From contig NZ_SOCE01000003.1 of assembly GCF_004365175.1 (NCBI RefSeq), positions 62,001-126,000 of the forward strand: a stretch of 64,000 nucleotides of DNA, given 5' to 3'. This document shows positions 16,021 to 24,301 of this stretch, piece after piece. Every line of letters begins with the position of its first letter. Positions within the stretch are counted from its first letter, which is position 1. The notes beneath the pieces were generated by a model that saw only the letters and a list, made by a program, of their open reading frames with translations, searched no databases and was not told the origin of the DNA. The stretch comes from Kribbella voronezhensis (lineage in GTDB: Bacteria > Actinomycetota > Actinomycetes > Propionibacteriales > Kribbellaceae). A program made the position numbers and the translations under genes.

Positions 16021-17523
16021 CTAGCGCGGCTTCCCTTCGCGCCACTCACGCTCGAAGGGAAGCCGCCAGGCGCGTGGCGCGATCAGTTGGTGAATCGCGT
16101 TCGGGCCCCAGGTGCCCGGCGCATAAGGCTTCACCGGCGGCGGGTCCTCCAGCAGCAGCGTCGAGTTCTCCCACAGTGACTCGATGCCCTCGGCTGTCGT
16201 GAAGAGCGTGTGGTCACCGCGCATCGCGTCGAGGATGAGTCGCTCGTACGCCTCCAGGACGTCGCCGGCGGTCTCCGTCTCCTGCGTCGAGAACTGCATC
16301 GACAGCTTCTCCAGCCGCATCCCCGGGCCGGGCCGCTTGCCGTAGAACGACAGCGACACCCGCGAGGAGTCGGCCAGGTCGAAGGTCAGGTGGTCCGGGC
16401 CCTGCGACCCGACCCCGGAGCCGGTCGGGAACATCGTCTTCGGCGCCTCCTTGAAGGCGATCGAGATGATCCGCATCCCCTCGGCCATCTTCTTGCCGGT
16501 GCGCAGGTAGAACGGCACGCCGGCCCAGCGCCAGTTGTCGATCCCGACCTTCATCGCGATGAACGTCTCGGTGTCGGAGTCCGGCGCGACCCCTTCCTCG
16601 GACCGGTAACCGCCGTACTGACCCCGTACGACGTCCTCGGGGCGGATCGGCAGCATCGAGCGGAAGACCTTGTTCTTCTCCTCCGAGATCGCGCGCGGCT
16701 CCAGCGCGGTCGGTGGCTCCATCGCGACGAACGCGAGCACCTGCAGCAGGTGCGTGACGACCATGTCCTTGAACGCGCCGGTCGGTTCGTAGAAGGTGGC
16801 CCGCTGGTCGAGGCCGAGCGACTCGGGGATGTCGATCTGGACGTGGTCGATGAAGTTGCGGTTCCAGATCGGCTCGAACAGCCCGTTGGCGAACCGGAAC
16901 GCGAGAATGTTCTGCGCGGCCTCCTTGCCGAGGAAGTGGTCGATCCGGAAGATCTGCGCCTCGTCGAACGTTTCGTGCACGAAGTCGTTCAGCTCGATCG
17001 CGCTCTGCAGGTTGTCACCGAACGGCTTCTCCATCACCACCCGGGCCCGGTCGACCAGGTCGGCGTCCCGGAGCATCTGGATCACCGAGCGCGCGGCCTT
17101 CGGCGGCACCGACAAGTAGTGCAGCCGCCGGGTCTCGGGGCCGAGGATCGTCTCGGCCTCCTTCACAGCGGCAGCCAGAGCGTCCGGGCCGGCCGTGGTC
17201 GGTACGTAGGTGAGGCGTTCGCAGAACCGCGCCCAGTCCTCGTCGGTGATCTTGTGGGTGCCGAAGGTGTCGACCGCTGCGCGGGCCCGGTCCCGGAACT
17301 CCTCGGTGGTCAGCTCTTCGGTCGCAGTACCGATGATCCAGACGTCCGGCGCGAACTTCGACTGCTGCAGGTACGCCAGCCCTGGCAGCAGCTTGCGCTT
17401 GGCCAGGTCGCCGGTCGCGCCGAACAACACGATCACGTGCGGTGCCAGCGGCTCCAGATCCCGCCGCGACGGACGGGCGCCGGGAGCGGGGTAGGCGATC
17501 GTCTGGGTACGGGAGTCGGGCAT
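16021..17523 (-). CDS. zwf: Glucose-6-phosphate 1-dehydrogenase
   Basis: A 500-residue enzyme of the oxidative pentose phosphate pathway, making 6-phosphogluconolactone and NADPH from glucose 6-phosphate. The cofactor motif is LFGATGDLAKRKLLP (about residues 33-47) and the active-site signature RIDHFLGKE is intact near residue 195. Length is normal. It stands alone rather than with opcA, tal or pgl, so this may be one of several copies in the genome. The ATG has GTAGGAGGACC upstream. Its last codons are part of a 12-pair inverted repeat shared with the convergent gene's 3' end. The F420-type neighbour may be coincidental, though glucose-6-phosphate feeds F420 reduction in some relatives. Confidence 0.96.
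   Translation of the reverse strand: MPDSRTQTIAYPAPGARPSRRDLEPLAPHVIVLFGATGDLAKRKLLPGLAYLQQSKFAPDVWIIGTATEELTTEEFRDRARAAVDTFGTHKITDEDWARFCERLTYVPTTAGPDALAAAVKEAETILGPETRRLHYLSVPPKAARSVIQMLRDADLVDRARVVMEKPFGDNLQSAIELNDFVHETFDEAQIFRIDHFLGKEAAQNILAFRFANGLFEPIWNRNFIDHVQIDIPESLGLDQRATFYEPTGAFKDMVVTHLLQVLAFVAMEPPTALEPRAISEEKNKVFRSMLPIRPEDVVRGQYGGYRSEEGVAPDSDTETFIAMKVGIDNWRWAGVPFYLRTGKKMAEGMRIISIAFKEAPKTMFPTGSGVGSQGPDHLTFDLADSSRVSLSFYGKRPGPGMRLEKLSMQFSTQETETAGDVLEAYERLILDAMRGDHTLFTTAEGIESLWENSTLLLEDPPPVKPYAPGTWGPNAIHQLIAPRAWRLPFEREWREGKPR
16028..16064. terminator. Bidirectional hairpin terminator inside the 3' end of zwf
   Basis: GGCTTCCCTTCG (16028-16039) and CGAAGGGAAGCC (16053-16064) form a perfect 12-pair stem with a 13-base loop. 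It begins 12 bases after the stop of the plus-strand oxidoreductase gene and lies wholly inside the last codons of zwf, so one element could end both convergent transcripts. Confidence 0.6.
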
Positions 17524-17607
17524 TCTCGGTCCTCCTACGGATGACGCTCACACCACAGGCCACAAACGGTTTCAGTGTAGGCGCGTGAGGTGAGGCGAAG
17601 AGCGCAC

Positions 17608-18702
17608 TCAAGCGGTGTTCGTGAGTCCCTCGTAAGCAGCCATCAGAATCTCCAGCCCGCGTTCGTCTCCGAGCGGTCCTTCCTCCACCATCTGGTTCAT
17701 CACGTAGGCGACGGTGAGCCGGGTGTCGAGATCGACGTACACGAGCGACCCACCCCAGCCACCCCAGGAGCAAGCCCGGCCCTGCAGGCCGTAACCCATT
17801 CCGTAGTGGATCCGCAGACCCAGTACTTCGTCCACGCCCGCGAACTGCTGCTCCAGCACGCGTTCGCAGCCCGCCTTCGACAGCAGCCGCACTCCGCGGA
17901 CCTCTCCGCCACAGGCCAGGACCGACTGCACAGTGGCGACCGACCGGGCGTTCCCGAAGCCTGCGGCGGAAGGGATGGTCGCGCGCCGCCACGCCTCGGT
18001 GTTGGCGACTTCGGCCGGGACCGGCGGGTTGCCCTCGCCCCGCGACAACAACTCGGGTGCCCTGCTCGGCGCCGGGATGATCGGGGCCACCCGGTGGTCG
18101 TCCTCGGGTGACACGCCCAGCTGGAAGTCGGCACCCAGCGGGCCGGCGACTTCTTCGGCGAAGAAGACCGGCAGGCTGCGACCGGTGACGCGGCGAACGA
18201 CCTCGCCGATCAGGTACCCCTGGGTGATCGCGTGATAGGCACCGACCTCGCCAGGCGCCGAGCTGGGCGCCTGCTCGGCCAGCAGTCTCGTCATCGCCGG
18301 CCAGTCGTAGAGTTGCTCGGTCCGCAGCGACTGCTCCCAGGTCGGCAGGCCCGCGGTGTGCCCCAGCACGTGCCTGACCAGCACGTTTTCCTTGCCCGCG
18401 GCACCGAATTCGGGCCAGTACGCCGCCACCGGCGCGTCCAGGTCGAGGACGCCGCGGTCGGCCAGGATCAACACGCACAACGCGCTCATCGTCTTGGTGG
18501 TGGACCAGACGCAGGTGATCGTGTCCCGCTCCCACGGCCGGGTGCGTTCGGCGTCGGCGTAACCGCCCCAGAGGTCGACCACCAGTTCGTCGCCGAGGTA
18601 GACCGCAGCGGACGCCCCGACGTCCTTGGTGTCCAGGGACTTGGTCAGAGAGTCCCGCACCGCCTCGAACCGCTCGTCGCAGCTGCCGTGGATGTCGGCC
18701 AT
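17608..18702 (-). CDS. Serine hydrolase, beta-lactamase/class C-like esterase
   Basis: A 364-residue member of the beta-lactamase-related serine hydrolase family (EstB-like). The nucleophile motif SxxK is VWSTTK with serine at about residue 67, the second motif is YHAITQG, and RACSWGGWGGSLVYVD near the C-terminus corresponds to the HGG-like third motif. No signal peptide is visible, so it is probably cytosolic. Likely activities are esterase or peptidase; true beta-lactam hydrolysis is not indicated. The ATG at 18702 lacks a good ribosome site and a GTG at 18717 is an alternative. It is divergent from the DGPF/ECF gene pair. Confidence 0.88.
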   Translation of the reverse strand: MADIHGSCDERFEAVRDSLTKSLDTKDVGASAAVYLGDELVVDLWGGYADAERTRPWERDTITCVWSTTKTMSALCVLILADRGVLDLDAPVAAYWPEFGAAGKENVLVRHVLGHTAGLPTWEQSLRTEQLYDWPAMTRLLAEQAPSSAPGEVGAYHAITQGYLIGEVVRRVTGRSLPVFFAEEVAGPLGADFQLGVSPEDDHRVAPIIPAPSRAPELLSRGEGNPPVPAEVANTEAWRRATIPSAAGFGNARSVATVQSVLACGGEVRGVRLLSKAGCERVLEQQFAGVDEVLGLRIHYGMGYGLQGRACSWGGWGGSLVYVDLDTRLTVAYVMNQMVEEGPLGDERGLEILMAAYEGLTNTA

Positions 18703-18765
18703 GGGGACATCAGACACCCGGTGGCGGAGCGGGACCACTGGATTTCCGCCTCGTACCGTGGGGGT

Positions 18766-18792
18766 TGTCCGGATCCGCCGCCGGCGTTCGTC
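18766..18792 (+). promoter_or_regulatory. Candidate ECF-type promoter of the DGPF/sigma operon
   Basis: TGTCCG (18766-18771) and CGTC (18789-18792) are separated by 17 bases, 43 bases before the DGPF gene start. This resembles the TGTCGA/CGTC pair reported, as I recall, for ECF42 autoregulated promoters. It is a pattern match, not proof. Confidence 0.35.
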
Positions 18793-18834
18793 GGGTGGGT
18801 AGGAGTCCGGACGGCGAGGTGGAGGAGAGCTCGG

Positions 18835-19167
18835 ATGAAGTATCTGCTGATGATCTGCGGGGACGAGTCCGCCGAGGAGTACGCCGACGCGGGGTGCGGC
18901 GGGTGGACGGAGGAGATGACGGAGCGCGGCGTCATCGCGGGCGGCGCCGGGCTGCGGCCGCCGCGCGAGGCGACCACCGTGCGGGTCCGCGACGAGGAGT
19001 TGCGGATCACCGACGGGCCGTTCGCCGAGACGAAGGAGCAGATCGGCGGGTTCGTGCTGATCGACTGCGGCGATCTGGACGAGGCCATCGAGATCGCCGC
19101 CAAGCACCCGGCGGCCGGCTACGGCACGATCGAGATCCGTCCGGTGCTGGAGTTCCCGCCGACGTGA
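18835..19167 (+). CDS. DGPF (YCII-related) domain protein
   Basis: A 110-residue single-domain protein of the YCII superfamily. The name-giving motif is ITDGPFAETKEQIGGF (about residues 61-76), followed by the family's C-terminal strand TIEIRPV. The biochemical role is unknown; proteins of this type are the standard neighbours of ECF42 sigma factors and are thought to be their targets or partners. GGAGGAGA lies eight bases before the ATG. The stop codon overlaps the GTG of the sigma gene by four bases, so the two are translationally coupled. Confidence 0.9.
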   Translation: MKYLLMICGDESAEEYADAGCGGWTEEMTERGVIAGGAGLRPPREATTVRVRDEELRITDGPFAETKEQIGGFVLIDCGDLDEAIEIAAKHPAAGYGTIEIRPVLEFPPT

Positions 19168-20345
19168 CGTTCGAGGAGGTCTACCGGCAGGAGTGGGGCC
19201 AGGTGGTCGCCACGCTGATCCGGCTGACCGGTGACTGGGAGCTGGCCGAGGAGTGCGCGCAGGAGGCGTTCGCGGCCGCTTTGGAGCGCTGGCCGCGCGA
19301 CGGCGTACCGCGCAAGCCGGGTGCCTGGCTGACCACCACCGCACGCAACCGTGCGATCGACTGGCTGCGCCGCGAAGCGGTAGGGGCCGCCAAACTCAAG
19401 GAGGTGGCTGCGATGAGCGACGAACCCGAACCGGCGTACGACGTACCGGACGACCGGCTGCGGTTGATGTTCACCTGCTGCCACCCGGCGCTGGCGATGG
19501 AGGCGCGGGTCGCCCTGACGCTCCGCACGCTGGCCGGACTCAGTACGGCGGAGATCGCGCGGGCTTTCCTCGTCCCGGAAGCCACCATGTCGAAGCGGCT
19601 CACCAGGGCCAAGCAGAAGATTCAGTACGCCGGTATCCCGTACCGCGTGCCGCCCGCGCACCTGCTGCCTGAGCGGACACCCGCAGTACTCGCTGTGTTG
19701 TACCTGCTGTTCAACGAGGGGTACTCCGACGTAGTCCGGAGCAACCTGAGTGGTGAGGCGATCAGGTTGGCCCGACTGCTCGTGCAGCTCATGCCGGACG
19801 AACCGGAGGCCTGTGGACTGCTGGCGCTCATGCTGCTGCACGACGCGCGACGCGACACCCGGCTGAGCGCGGACGGCGTACTGGTGACGCTGGACGAGCA
19901 GGACCGCACTCGGTGGGACCACGTGCAGATCACCGAGGGAGTGGAGTTGCTCGAGGCAACGCTGGCCCGCGGGGCGCCCGGCCCGTACCAGGTGCAGGCC
20001 GCCATCGCTGCCTGTCATGCGACGGCTCGTACCGCGGCAGACACCGACTGGCCGCAGATCGCCGCTCTGTACGGACAACTCAAGCAAACCCCGGTGATCG
20101 CACTCAACCGCGCCGTAGCGATCGGCATGGCGGACGGACCAGCCGTCGGCCTGCGGCTGCTGGAACAGCTGGCAGCCGGCCCACTGACGGGTTACCACCT
20201 ACTACCCGCCACCCGCGCCGACTTCCTCCGACGCCTCGGCCGGTACTCGGAAGCCGCGACGGCGTACCGCGAAGCCCGCGAGCTGGCTTCGACAGAGGCC
20301 GAGCGCCGGTACCTCACCCGACGGCTGCAAGAGGTTTCGCAGTAG
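19164..20345 (+). CDS. ECF42-type RNA polymerase sigma factor with C-terminal TPR-like extension
   Basis: A 393-residue extracytoplasmic-function sigma factor. Region 2 spans about residues 1-70 (ECAQEAFAAALERWPRDG, ARNRAIDWLRRE), region 4 about 105-165 (LAGLSTAEIARAFLVPEATM), and a further 220 residues of helical TPR-like sequence follow (LFNEGYSD, LLALMLLHDARRD, TPVIALNRAVA). No anti-sigma gene is adjacent; in ECF42 proteins the extension itself controls activity. It starts at a GTG overlapping the DGPF gene stop. The likely role is controlling its own operon and other DGPF genes; the inducing signal is unknown. Confidence 0.92.
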   Translation: MTFEEVYRQEWGQVVATLIRLTGDWELAEECAQEAFAAALERWPRDGVPRKPGAWLTTTARNRAIDWLRREAVGAAKLKEVAAMSDEPEPAYDVPDDRLRLMFTCCHPALAMEARVALTLRTLAGLSTAEIARAFLVPEATMSKRLTRAKQKIQYAGIPYRVPPAHLLPERTPAVLAVLYLLFNEGYSDVVRSNLSGEAIRLARLLVQLMPDEPEACGLLALMLLHDARRDTRLSADGVLVTLDEQDRTRWDHVQITEGVELLEATLARGAPGPYQVQAAIAACHATARTAADTDWPQIAALYGQLKQTPVIALNRAVAIGMADGPAVGLRLLEQLAAGPLTGYHLLPATRADFLRRLGRYSEAATAYREARELASTEAERRYLTRRLQEVSQ

Positions 20346-20381
20346 GTGTCCGTCCGGGCGGAGGCCGTTCGTCGGTCGGGT

Positions 20382-21011
20382 ATGACGGACATCAGAACTG
20401 CGGTGACAGGGGAGCGGGCCGACCTCGCCGTACTGCTGGAAGAACTGCCCGCGGCCGACTGGGACAAGCCGACGCTGTGCGAAGGCTGGCGGGTACGGGA
20501 GCTGGTGGCCCACATCGTGATGCCGTACCGCATGTCGACGGCCAACTTCCTCCTCGGGATGGTGAAGGCGCGTGGCAGGTTCGACCGGCTGGCGGACCGG
20601 TATGCCCGCAGTGAGGCGGCTGCGCTCTCACCGGGCGAGCTGACCGAGATCCTGCGGCAGAACCTCGACAATCCCTGGAAGCCACCGGGCGGCGGTGACC
20701 AGGGCGCGTTGTCGCACGACGTGATCCACGGCCTCGACCTCACTGTTGCCCTCGGCATCGATCGCCAGGTCCCGGCGGAGCGGATGCGGCTCGTCCTCGA
20801 CGGCACCAGCCCGCGGCAGCTCAAGTACTTCGCTGTCGACCTCACCGGGATCGAGCTCCGCGCCACCGATCTGGACTGGACCTACGGTGCCGGCGAGAGT
20901 CTCACCGGCACCGCTCAGGACCTACTCCTTGTCCTCTGCGGCCGCAGCCTCCCGCCCGGCCACCTGACCGGCCCAGCAGCCAGCCGCTTCACCCGAGCTG
21001 ACACCGCTTAG
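20382..21011 (+). CDS. Mycothiol-dependent maleylpyruvate isomerase-like (DinB-fold) protein
   Basis: A 209-residue protein with the N-terminal metal-binding four-helix domain of mycothiol-dependent maleylpyruvate isomerases: ADWDKPTLCEGWRVRELVAHI (about residues 27-47), a second metal histidine in SHDVIHGLDL, and a C-terminal SCP2-like part ending with LLLVLCGR. These enzymes use mycothiol as cofactor or thiol substrate, but most copies have no known reaction. It directly follows the ECF42 gene, so it may belong to the same transcript. A GTG at 20346 immediately after the sigma stop is an alternative start. It overlaps the convergent serine hydrolase by four bases. Confidence 0.85.
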   Translation: MTDIRTAVTGERADLAVLLEELPAADWDKPTLCEGWRVRELVAHIVMPYRMSTANFLLGMVKARGRFDRLADRYARSEAAALSPGELTEILRQNLDNPWKPPGGGDQGALSHDVIHGLDLTVALGIDRQVPAERMRLVLDGTSPRQLKYFAVDLTGIELRATDLDWTYGAGESLTGTAQDLLLVLCGRSLPPGHLTGPAASRFTRADTA

Positions 21012-22531
21012 AGCAGGTGGCGGTGGGCTGGGCGCAGCGTGGGCTTGGGTGCGTCAGCGGGCTGGCGGCGGAAGAGGCGGCCGCCGTACCGGAGCCACTC
21101 GACGTCGCCGTTCGAGCCGCGGACGAAGTTGGCGCGGCTGTGGGTCGGCTCGCCGTCCGGAGTGAGGGCGAGCACGTAGTCCTTGCGGTAGAACGGCAGC
21201 CGGAGCGCGGCCTGCCCGTCGAGACTCGCGACCAACGCGCCCTTGTCGGCAGTCAGGTCGAGTCCGAAGCTGCCCGGCTTGCCGTCGATGCCGATCTGGT
21301 TGGCGACGTAGCTTCCTTCGTACGCCGCCAGCCGGCGCGGCGGCAGCGCACGCGGTACGGCGGGGAGGTTGCTCAGGCCAGCGAATTCGCGCAGCGCCCA
21401 GTCGTCACCGAACAACTCGGCGACCAGCGCGGGGCCGCTCTCGGAGTTGGTGAGCAGGGTGATGGCGAAATCGCGCTCGGGGACCATCAGGAACCCGGAG
21501 TGCTGACCGGACCAGTCGCCGCCGTGCTGCACGACGGTCGGGCCCTCGAGCGTCGGACGCAGCATCCAGGTGACCCCCACACCGTCGAGTTCGACGAACA
21601 GCGTGCCGCCCGGGCCGGGGTTCGACCGCATCGCGATCCGGGCGCGGTTGCTGAGCAGGTGCGGGATGCCGGGGTGGCCCAGGTGGAAGCGCGCGTACCG
21701 GAGTTGGTCGCGGGCGCTCGAGATCAGGCCGCCGACCGAGTGCAGGCTGCGCGGCATCGGGTAGAAGGACGGCTCGACGACGGCCTTGCCGTTCACGATG
21801 TTGTGCGAGGCGGCGACGCTGAACCCGCCGAGTTCGCTGGGGAAGAACCGGCTGTGACGCAGCCCGAGCGGATCGACGACGAGTTCGCGGGTGGCGGTCT
21901 CGTACGGCTTGCCGGTGACGACCTCGATGATCCGGCCGGCGACCCCGATCGCCGCGTTGTTGTAGGCGAAAACCTTGCCGAGCGGCGTGAGTTGCGGCAG
22001 TTCGGCGACGCCGCCGACGTATCGCGCGAGGGCGTCGTCGCCGTCGCCGAAGTCCTCGAAGTAGTCGCCCTGCCAGCCGGCCGAGTGGTTGAGCAGGTGG
22101 CGGACGGTGATCCGGGCGGCGACCGACGGATCCGCCGTACGGAAGTCGGGGAGGTAGGCGCGAACCGGCCGGTCGAGGCGGATCCGGCCCTGCTCGACCA
22201 GGCGCATGATCGCCGTGGCGGTGAAGGTCTTGGTGGTCGAGCCGATCCGGAACACCGTGTCGGCGGTGACCGGCGACGGCTGATCGACGTTGGTGACCCC
22301 GAACCCGCGGACGTACTCACGACCGCGGTACCACAGGCCGAGGCCGGCGCCCGGGATCGCGTACTTCGCCATCCCGGCCTCGATCTTCTCCACCAGCCGG
22401 TCGATCTTGGCGGCCTCGCGGGCGTTGGTCGTCGTGCCGGTTGAGCGGGCGGTGGCGGGGAGGGTGGGCAGAGCGGCGGCCGGTACGGCGACCGCCGCGG
22501 AGCGGAGCAGGGTACGGCGAGTGAGCGACAC
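21008..22531 (-). CDS. Exported serine hydrolase, beta-lactamase family
   Basis: A 507-residue penicillin-binding-protein-like hydrolase. The N-terminus MSLTRRTLLRSAAVAVPAAA has a twin-arginine-like signal followed by an alanine-rich cleavage region, so export is likely. Catalytic motifs are all present: STTK (serine at about residue 98), YNN (about 190-192) and HGG in VVQHGGDWSGQHSG. A C-terminal lipocalin-like domain (about 400-507) follows, as in D-aminopeptidase/EstB-like enzymes. The start is a GTG with GAGGAGAA eight bases upstream. It is divergent from a small winged-helix regulator. The substrate is unknown: peptide, D-amino acid amide or ester. Confidence 0.9.
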   Translation of the reverse strand: MSLTRRTLLRSAAVAVPAAALPTLPATARSTGTTTNAREAAKIDRLVEKIEAGMAKYAIPGAGLGLWYRGREYVRGFGVTNVDQPSPVTADTVFRIGSTTKTFTATAIMRLVEQGRIRLDRPVRAYLPDFRTADPSVAARITVRHLLNHSAGWQGDYFEDFGDGDDALARYVGGVAELPQLTPLGKVFAYNNAAIGVAGRIIEVVTGKPYETATRELVVDPLGLRHSRFFPSELGGFSVAASHNIVNGKAVVEPSFYPMPRSLHSVGGLISSARDQLRYARFHLGHPGIPHLLSNRARIAMRSNPGPGGTLFVELDGVGVTWMLRPTLEGPTVVQHGGDWSGQHSGFLMVPERDFAITLLTNSESGPALVAELFGDDWALREFAGLSNLPAVPRALPPRRLAAYEGSYVANQIGIDGKPGSFGLDLTADKGALVASLDGQAALRLPFYRKDYVLALTPDGEPTHSRANFVRGSNGDVEWLRYGGRLFRRQPADAPKPTLRPAHRHLL

Positions 22532-22631
22532 AGCGACTTCTCCTCGGGCGTCGGGGAAATGCTTCCGGTCACGCTATTATTACCAAACTTGGGATCAATG
22601 CGGACCCTGAACTATCCCTGATGGAGTGCCG

Positions 22632-23165
22632 ATGGAAGCGTCGCCGACCCCGATGTCGGACCTGTTGCTGCACCCGGTCCGCTGGCGGATCGTGCAGCGC
22701 GTGCTGGGCCGGGAGCTGACCACGACGGAGCTCAAGCGAGACCTCCCCGACGTACCGACCACCACGCTGTACCGGCACGTCGCCGTACTGATCGACGCCG
22801 GCTACCTCACCGTCGTCCGTGAGCGCCGCGTCCGCGGCACCACCGAGCGCACCCTGACGCTCGATCAGACCAAGGCCGAGGGGATCGACGAGGCCGAAGC
22901 CCGGGCGATGACGCCGGAACAGCATCGCCAGGGCTTCCTGCTGATGCTCAGCCGCCTGGCCGCCGACTTCGATCGCATGGTCGAGCGCGGCGACCTCTAC
23001 GAGCGCCTACCCCAACTCGGCTACCACCAAGCCGCCCTGTACGTCGACGCCGCCGACCAGGCCGTGATCTCCCAAGGCATCAACGCTGTTCTCGAGCCCT
23101 ATCTCGAAGATGCCCCGGGCAAGGACCGCGTTGTCCTGTCAGTGATCGCCCTGCCTGACGTCTGA
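22632..23165 (+). CDS. Winged helix-turn-helix (ArsR-like) regulator
   Basis: A 177-residue DNA-binding protein. The N-terminal winged helix is visible as LLLHPVRWRIVQRVLGRELT and TTTLYRHVAVLIDAGYLTVV (about residues 12-65), typical of the PadR/ArsR-like helix-turn-helix domain family; the C-terminal half is helical and lacks metal-binding cysteines, so a metal sensor is unlikely. The ATG has GGAG about six bases upstream. It is divergent from the exported serine hydrolase; CCAAACTTGG (22583-22592) in the AT-rich gap between them is a small palindrome that could be its operator. Confidence 0.85.
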   Translation: MEASPTPMSDLLLHPVRWRIVQRVLGRELTTTELKRDLPDVPTTTLYRHVAVLIDAGYLTVVRERRVRGTTERTLTLDQTKAEGIDEAEARAMTPEQHRQGFLLMLSRLAADFDRMVERGDLYERLPQLGYHQAALYVDAADQAVISQGINAVLEPYLEDAPGKDRVVLSVIALPDV

Positions 23166-23169
23166 CTCG

Positions 23170-24183
23170 TCAGCGGCGGCGCAGCCGGGCGTGCTCGATG
23201 GCTGGTGGGGTGGCGTGGTAGTTGTCGGCCGGATCCAGTTCGGTGCCCGGCGGGACGATCTCGTCGATCCGGTCGAGGAGGTCGGGGGACAGGTCGAGTT
23301 CGGTGGCGGGGAGCAGGCTGTCGAGTTGTTCCTGGGTTCGCGGACCGATCAGCACGGACGTCACGGCCGGGTGCGCCCGGACGAAGGCGATGGCCAACTG
23401 GGGCAGCGTCAGGCCGGCCTCGTCGGCGAGCGCCGTGAGCTTGGCGACAGCCGCCGCCTTCGCCTGACTGGTCGGTGTTGCCGGGTCGTAGCTGGAGGGA
23501 CGCACCGAGGCCCGGTGCGACGAAGCGAGGTTTGCGCGGCCCGACAACCAGCCACCGTTGAGCGGGCTGAAGGTGAGGACGCCGATGCCGTACCGCTGGG
23601 TCACCGGGAAGACGGACGCCTCGGGGCGACGGGTGAAGATCGAGTACATGGTCTGCTCGGTCAAGAAGCGGTGCGTACTCCGCCGCTCCGCGGCCCACTG
23701 GCCCTCGACGATCGTCTCGGCCGGGAACATCGACGACCCGAAAGCCAGGATCTTCCCCGCTTGAACGAGGTCGGACAACGCCGCCAGCGTCTCGCCGACG
23801 TCGGTCCCGTGGTCCGGGCGGTGGAGTTGGTAGAGGTCGAGGTGATCGGTGCCGAGCCGGCGGAGACTGTTCTCGACGGACCGGACGATCCAGCGCCGGG
23901 AGGCGCCGCGCTGGTTCGGGTCGGCGCCCATCGGCAGGCCGAACTTGCTCGCCAGGACCACCTCGTCGCGCCGGGTCCTGATCGCCGTACCGACGATCTC
24001 CTCGGACTCGCCACCGGAGTACATGTCGGCGGTGTCGATCAGGTTGATCCCGGCGTCGAGGGCGCGGTGGATGATCCGGACCGAGTCCTCGTGGTCCGGG
24101 TTGCCCATCGTGCCGAACATCATCGCGCCGAGGGCGACGTCGCCGACCGAGAGACCGGTGGCGCCGAGGATTCTGCGTTGCAT
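23170..24183 (-). CDS. Aldo/keto reductase
   Basis: A 337-residue TIM-barrel oxidoreductase of the YajO/general-stress AKR branch. The tetrad is visible: the aspartate and tyrosine in LIDTADMYSGGESEE, the lysine in VLASKFG and the histidine in LYQLHRPD. The cofactor end is HPAVTSVLIGPRTQEQL, which binds NADPH. It reduces aldehydes or ketones; the specific substrate is unknown. The ATG precedes the family's first strand (RRILGATGLSVGDVALGA). It is divergent from an AraC gene whose direct repeats lie between them, so it is probably regulated by it. Confidence 0.92.
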   Translation of the reverse strand: MQRRILGATGLSVGDVALGAMMFGTMGNPDHEDSVRIIHRALDAGINLIDTADMYSGGESEEIVGTAIRTRRDEVVLASKFGLPMGADPNQRGASRRWIVRSVENSLRRLGTDHLDLYQLHRPDHGTDVGETLAALSDLVQAGKILAFGSSMFPAETIVEGQWAAERRSTHRFLTEQTMYSIFTRRPEASVFPVTQRYGIGVLTFSPLNGGWLSGRANLASSHRASVRPSSYDPATPTSQAKAAAVAKLTALADEAGLTLPQLAIAFVRAHPAVTSVLIGPRTQEQLDSLLPATELDLSPDLLDRIDEIVPPGTELDPADNYHATPPAIEHARLRRR

Positions 24184-24263
24184 GGGGTGGCTGCCTTTCT
24201 GCCCGATTGCTGACCCTTCGATCAGAGCACCGGGAGGCGCCGAAGCGTGAGCCTCATGCTGGC

Positions 24264-24290
24264 GCCGACTTGCGCGATCCTGCCGACTTG
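24264..24290 (+). promoter_or_regulatory. Direct repeat, possible AraC-type operator
   Basis: GCCGACTTG occurs at 24264-24272 and again at 24282-24290, an 18-base period, in the gap between the aldo/keto reductase and AraC genes. Tandem half-sites in the same orientation are what AraC-family proteins bind. Confidence 0.4.
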
Positions 24291-24301
24291 GCGTTGCCGC
24301 T

